NCBI GenBank assembly: GCA_903864555.1 | Contig: CAIPGJ010000001.1 | Coordinates: 1 to 9,677 of the forward strand | Source: an uncultured Pseudomonadota bacterium | GTDB taxonomy: Bacteria; Pseudomonadota; Gammaproteobacteria; Burkholderiales; SG8-39 | Direction: 5' to 3' | Length of the DNA: 9,677 bases | The notes under the pieces: model-generated | What the model saw: the letters and a program-made list of their open reading frames with translations, nothing else | Told to the model about the DNA's origin: nothing | Databases searched by the model: none | In this document: piece after piece, positions 6,605-9,677 of the stretch | Layout: each line of letters opens with the position of its first letter | Position numbering within the stretch: the first letter of the stretch is position 1 | Translations under genes and position numbers: made by a program

Positions 6605-6736
6605 TCAGGCTGACACGCTGGAGGTGTTTCGACGCATACCTGCCTGCAAGGCTACAGTAATGAGCGGTACGACCGGCAAGATCTGACGAAGTCTGGAATC
6701 CGTCTGGTTGGTCAAAATCCCCCCGCGCGACTGCAT
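6605..6736 (-). CDS. Orphan 43-residue ORF of doubtful reality
   Basis: The ATG at 6736 has a good AAGGGGG ribosome site (6745-6751) at 8 nt spacing. The product is MQSRGGILTNQTDSRLRQIL followed by PVVPLITVALQAGMRRNTSSVSA. The phrase ILPVVPLITV faintly recalls the N-terminus of KDPG aldolase (Eda), so it might be a gene remnant, but about a dozen residues is not enough to claim homology. It may equally be chance. Confidence 0.2.
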   Translation of the reverse strand: MQSRGGILTNQTDSRLRQILPVVPLITVALQAGMRRNTSSVSA

Positions 6737-6823
6737 CGCGTCGGCCCCCTTTGACAAGGGAGTACACCTTGCTGCTGACCGCAAACCAGGGACGATCCTC
6801 TGACCTGCGGGGCAGTCGGCCCC

Positions 6824-6867
6824 ATCATCACAATTGATCACAATCACCCCGTGATTCCTTTGATGAT
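6824..6867. repeat. Nested inverted repeats in an AT-rich patch
   Basis: The outer arms are ATCATCA (6824-6830) and TGATGAT (6861-6867). The inner arms are AATCAC (6842-6847) and GTGATT (6851-6856) around a CCC loop. This could be a cruciform or an operator for a dimeric regulator. No regulator gene is adjacent. Confidence 0.35.
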
Positions 6868-6934
6868 ATTGGTTGCTGTTGATTTTTGATAACAATACAG
6901 GCGGCGGCTGCCGGGACCTGGCCCGCCACCTCCC

Positions 6935-6978
6935 CGGCGCGATGAACGTTCGGCGCAAGCCGGCATTCCATCGCGCCG
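6935..6978. repeat. Second stem-loop downstream of pilU
   Basis: A perfect 10-bp stem (CGGCGCGATG 6935-6944, CATCGCGCCG 6969-6978) encloses a smaller hairpin CGGC-GCAA-GCCG (6951-6962). It lies only one nt from the hairpin that overlaps the pilU stop, giving tandem 3'-end structures. Confidence 0.5.
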
Positions 6979-6979
6979 A

Positions 6980-7012
6980 TGTGATCCGGCGCCGCAGGCG
7001 TCCGGCATCACA
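6980..7012 (-). terminator. REP-like hairpin overlapping the pilU stop codon
   Basis: On the minus strand, TGTGATGCCGGACGCC pairs with GGCGCCGGATCACA around a TGC loop: 14 base pairs with two single-base bulges. It starts within the last codons of pilU and includes its TGA. No T-run follows, so it is more likely an mRNA 3'-end stabiliser or REP-like sequence than a classical intrinsic terminator. Confidence 0.45.
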
Positions 7013-8144
7013 CGATGTTGAGATGCTCGATGCCCTTGGTGATGTCCTTGTCCTTGGAATCCTTCGAGTGCAGCTTGATCATCAGACGCAGGTCGTTCAC
7101 TGAATCGGCATTGCGCAGGGCATCCTCATAGGCGATGCGGCCTTCCTCGTAAAGATCGAACAGGGCCTGATCAAAGGTCTGCATGCCCAACTCGCGGGAC
7201 TTCTTCATGATTTCCTTGATCTCGTGCACATCGCCCTTGAAGATTAGGTCGGCGATCAGCGGGGAGTTCAGCATGATCTCCACTGCAGCCGCGCGACCCT
7301 TGCCCTCCTTCAAGGGAATCAAGCGTTGCGCCACCAGGGCGCGCAGGTTGAGCGACAAGTCCATGAGCAGTTGCGCACGCCGCTCTTCCGGGAAAAAGTT
7401 GATGATCCGGTCCAGCGCCTGGTTGGCGCTGTTGGCATGCAGGGTGCCCAGGGCCAGGTGGCCTGTTTCGGCAAAGGCCACGGCATGTTCCATGGTTTCC
7501 TTGGAGCGAATTTCGCCGATCAGAATCACGTCGGGGGCCTGGCGCAGGGTGTTGTGCAGGGCCGATTCCCAGGAGTCGGTGTCCACGCCCACTTCACGCT
7601 GGGTGATCAGGCTCTTGGCGTGCGGGTGGGTGTACTCGATCGGATCCTCGATGGTGATGATGTGGCCGTAGTGGTTCTCGTTGCGGTAGCCGATCATGGC
7701 CGCCAGCGTGGTGGACTTGCCCGAGCCGGTGCCGCCGACCATGATGACCAGACCGCGCTTGGTCATGATCACGTCCTTCAGCACTGGCGGGATCCTCAGG
7801 TCGTCGAACCTCGGGATGGTGGTGGTGATCACACGCATCACCAGGCCGACATAACCCTGCTGCACGAAGGCATTGACGCGGAAGCGTCCGATACCGCCCG
7901 GGGCGATGGCGAAGTTGCACTCCTTTTTCGCCTCGAACTCGGCCGACTGCTTGTCGTTCATGATGGAGCGCGCGAGGTCGGAAGTGTGTTGCGGCGTCAG
8001 GTTCTGCTGCGACACCGGCGTCATCTTGCCGTCGATCTTCATCGCCGGCGGAAAACCCACGGTGATGAAAAGGTCTGAGCCCTTTTTCTGGATGAGCAGG
8101 CGCAACAGCTCGTACATGAATTGGGTGGCTTGTTCGCGTTCCAT
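7008..8144 (-). CDS. pilU: Type IV pilus retraction ATPase PilU
   Basis: This encodes 378 residues of the PilT/VirB11 secretion ATPase family. PilU works with PilT at the inner-membrane base of the type IV pilus and is known as a PilT-dependent retraction motor. Visible are an N-terminal PAS-like domain (~1-110), Walker A GGTGSGKST (137-145, K143), the Asp box ITIEDPIEY (163-171), a Walker B region VILIGEIRS with E211, and the His box ETGHLALGTLHA (226-237). PilU rather than PilT is indicated by the divergent Walker A start, by AEIMLNSPLIADLI-type sequence in place of AIRNLIRE, and by the C-terminal tail beyond the PilT length. The ATG at 8144 has GAGG at 8151-8154, 6 nt upstream. It follows pilT by 71 nt and is probably cotranscribed. 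Confidence 0.95.
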   Translation of the reverse strand: MEREQATQFMYELLRLLIQKKGSDLFITVGFPPAMKIDGKMTPVSQQNLTPQHTSDLARSIMNDKQSAEFEAKKECNFAIAPGGIGRFRVNAFVQQGYVGLVMRVITTTIPRFDDLRIPPVLKDVIMTKRGLVIMVGGTGSGKSTTLAAMIGYRNENHYGHIITIEDPIEYTHPHAKSLITQREVGVDTDSWESALHNTLRQAPDVILIGEIRSKETMEHAVAFAETGHLALGTLHANSANQALDRIINFFPEERRAQLLMDLSLNLRALVAQRLIPLKEGKGRAAAVEIMLNSPLIADLIFKGDVHEIKEIMKKSRELGMQTFDQALFDLYEEGRIAYEDALRNADSVNDLRLMIKLHSKDSKDKDITKGIEHLNIV

Positions 8145-8215
8145 GGTCTGCCTCGGTGGGGGATCGTGTGTGAGTCGTCTATGGGGCCGTTGGTGCTGTG
8201 CTCAGGGGCAGCCGT

Positions 8216-9256
8216 CTAGCGGAAATTGTCCTTGTTGGCGGCCTTGCTGCGCGCCTCTTCCATCGACACCATGTTGCGCGCGACCAGCTGCTGCAGGTTC
8301 TGGTCCAGGGTCTGCATGCCGAACTGCTGGCCGGTCTGGATGGCCGAGTACATCTGCGCAATCTTGTTCTCGCGGATCAGGTTGTTGATGGCAGGCGTGC
8401 CGATCATGATCTCGTGCGCGGCGACGCGGCCATTGCCATCCTTGGTGCGCAGCAATGTCTGGGCGATGATGGCCTTCAACGAGGTTGAAATCATGGCGCG
8501 GATCATGTCCTTCTCCGCGGCCGGGAACACGTCAACCAGGCGATCGATGGTCTTGGCGGCCGAAGAGGTGTGCAGCGTGCCGAACACCAGGTGGCCGGTT
8601 TCAGCGCCGGACAGCGCCAGGCGGATGGTTTCCAGGTCGCGCATTTCACCCACCAGGATGACGTCCGGGTCCTCGCGCAGTGCGCTTCGCAATGCGTTGT
8701 TGAAGGACAGGGTGTGCGGGCCGACCTCACGCTGGTTGATCAGGCACTTCTTGGATTCGTGCACGAACTCGATCGGGTCCTCGATGGTGAGGATGTGGCC
8801 CTCTTCGGTTTCGTTCTTGTGGTTCACCATGGCGGCCAGGGTGGTGGACTTGCCCGAGCCGGTCGGGCCGGTCACCAGCACCACGCCGCGCGGCTGGTCG
8901 GAGATCTCCTGGAAAATCTTCGGCGCCTTGAGGTCTTCCAGGGACAGGATCTTCGAGGGAATGGTCCGCAGCACCGCCGCGGCGCCGCGCTGCTGCACGA
9001 AGGCGTTGACGCGAAAGCGTGCCAGCTGCGGGATGGCGAAGGAGAAGTCGCACTCCAGGTTCTCTTCATAGAACTTGCGCTGCCCGTCGTTCATGATGTC
9101 GTAGATCATCCCGTGCACGTCCTTATGGTCCATGGCCGGGAGGTTGATGCGCTTCATGTTGCCGTGCACGCGGATCATCGGTGGAACGCCAGCGGACAGG
9201 TGCAGGTCAGAGGCCTTGTTCTTGACGACGAAGGCGAGAAGCTCGGAGATATCCAT
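8216..9256 (-). CDS. pilT: Type IV pilus retraction ATPase PilT
   Basis: This encodes 346 residues, the usual PilT length. PilT is the hexameric motor that depolymerises pilin for twitching motility, DNA uptake and surface sensing. Visible are Walker A GPTGSGKST (130-138, K136), the Asp box LTIEDPIEF (156-164), Walker B VILVGEMRD (199-207, E204), the His box ETGHLVFGTLHT (219-230), and the PilT-specific AIxNLIRE motif (289-296, here AINNLIRE; the third position is usually Arg). The ATG at 9256 gives the canonical start MDISELLAFVVKNKASDLHLS. The frame is open upstream to 9421, but that part crosses the divergent yggS. The ribosome site is weak (AGG about 10 nt upstream). It is first in the pilT-pilU unit. 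Confidence 0.96.
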   Translation of the reverse strand: MDISELLAFVVKNKASDLHLSAGVPPMIRVHGNMKRINLPAMDHKDVHGMIYDIMNDGQRKFYEENLECDFSFAIPQLARFRVNAFVQQRGAAAVLRTIPSKILSLEDLKAPKIFQEISDQPRGVVLVTGPTGSGKSTTLAAMVNHKNETEEGHILTIEDPIEFVHESKKCLINQREVGPHTLSFNNALRSALREDPDVILVGEMRDLETIRLALSGAETGHLVFGTLHTSSAAKTIDRLVDVFPAAEKDMIRAMISTSLKAIIAQTLLRTKDGNGRVAAHEIMIGTPAINNLIRENKIAQMYSAIQTGQQFGMQTLDQNLQQLVARNMVSMEEARSKAANKDNFR

Positions 9257-9343
9257 ATATAATCGACCTGCACTTTCCCTGAAGGTGGGGCGCTGCGGAT
9301 GCAGCACCGGACGCCTGAAGCTGTAACACTTTGTTGCGTTTCG

Positions 9344-9373
9344 ATTATGGCCGTAACCACAAGCACCTTGCAA
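9344..9373 (-). promoter_or_regulatory. Candidate sigma-70 promoter for pilT
   Basis: The minus strand reads TTGCAA (9368-9373), an 18-nt spacer, then CATAAT (9344-9349, 5 of 6 to consensus). It would give a 5' leader of ~80 nt before pilT. The -10 box coincides with the start codon of yggS on the other strand. Confidence 0.4.
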
Positions 9374-9677
9374 GCCAGCTTTGCGGCCATTCAGGAACGC
9401 ATATCCCGGGCCTGTCAACAATCGAAGCGCCCACGCGGATCAGTGACGCTGGTTACGGTCAGCAAGACCTTTCCCGCTGCCAGCGTGCGCGAGGCGGCGG
9501 CCGCAGGGCAGCGCGATTTCGGCGAAAACTACCAGCAGGAAGCACTGGCCAAGATGGACGAACTGGCCGGCCTGCCCCTCACCTGGCACTTCATCGGCCC
9601 CATACAGAGCAACAAGACCCGCCCCATCGCCGAGCGCTTCGACTGGGTGCACAGCATCGACCGCGAGAAGATCGCAC
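9347..9677 (+). CDS. yggS: YggS/PROSC family PLP homeostasis protein (partial, 3' end outside window)
   Basis: The first 110 codons of a PLP-binding, alanine racemase-fold protein (PLPBP, COG0325) that buffers pyridoxal phosphate and affects amino-acid pools. Visible are the PLP lysine K40 in LVTVSKTFPA, DFGENYQQEAL, and the family motif WHFIGPIQSNKTR, followed by VHSIDREKIA at the window edge. The frame is open to the last base. The ATG at 9347 gives the usual ~40-residue lead to the lysine. No Shine-Dalgarno sequence is visible, so translation may depend on a short or absent leader. It is divergent from pilT with 90 nt between the start codons, as in other piliated proteobacteria, where proC often follows. 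Confidence 0.95.
   Translation, partial: MAVTTSTLQASFAAIQERISRACQQSKRPRGSVTLVTVSKTFPAASVREAAAAGQRDFGENYQQEALAKMDELAGLPLTWHFIGPIQSNKTRPIAERFDWVHSIDREKIA

Larger units (their letters stand above)
6567..7007. other. 441-nt stretch without a convincing gene
   Basis: This lies between the MOSC start and the pilU stop. It holds, from right to left, two consecutive hairpins after pilU, an AT-rich patch with nested inverted repeats (6824-6867), and one 43-codon orphan ORF on the minus strand (6605-6736). It should also contain the MOSC promoter, but I found no clear -35/-10 pair. No tRNA, integrase or IS remnant was recognised. Confidence 0.6.

Noticed and set aside
5555..6686. Two overlapping plus-strand open frames across the MOSC/DUF2721 region
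   Set aside because: Both are antisense to the MOSC and DUF2721 genes, and the products are Gln/His/Arg-rich without any family motif.
1..9677. CRISPR array, tRNA or rRNA genes, transposase or integrase genes, riboswitches
   Set aside because: No regularly spaced repeats, cloverleaf-like sequence or family motifs were seen on either strand.

Overview
The window is a GC-rich bacterial chromosome segment, most probably from a beta- or gammaproteobacterium. The best clue is the right end, where a divergent yggS faces pilT-pilU, a gene order common in type IV-piliated proteobacteria. A patatin of the RssA type, a YaiI/UPF0178 protein and a MetY-type sulfhydrylase fit the same placement. The sequence alone does not give a genus.

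Layout, left to right: (1) the last codons of a plus-strand gene end at 57; almost everything after that is on the minus strand. (2) 92-907 is a NYN-domain protein with a C-terminal OST-HTH/LOTUS domain. (3) 1092-3330 is a two-gene unit, metY followed after 13 nt by an RssA-like patatin. (4) 3430-5357 is a tight three-gene unit: a small AroQ/PchB-type chorismate mutase-like protein, an exported amidohydrolase, and yaiI, whose reading frame is broken by one in-frame TAG. (5) 5434-5628 is an AT-richer, mostly self-complementary repeat element with 28-nt imperfect inverted termini. It looks like a MITE, and one end lies exactly on the stop codon of the next gene. (6) 5627-6566 is a MOSC-domain gene followed after 1 nt by a DUF2721 membrane protein. 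(7) 6567-7007 holds no convincing gene but contains several hairpins and one 43-codon orphan ORF. (8) 7008-9256 is pilU and pilT, encoding the type IV pilus retraction ATPases. (9) From 9347 on the plus strand, yggS (PLP homeostasis protein) runs off the window.

Most genes are ordinary housekeeping or accessory functions: methionine/sulfur assimilation, twitching motility, PLP homeostasis and a putative RNA nuclease. The best candidates for something new are the palindromic element at 5434-5628 and its junction with the DUF2721 stop codon, the nonsense codon in an otherwise intact yaiI, and the unusual operon joining a chorismate mutase-like protein to an exported amidohydrolase with an altered N-terminal metal motif. 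I found no clear undescribed defence or biosynthetic system, no CRISPR array, no tRNA or rRNA and no transposase gene.
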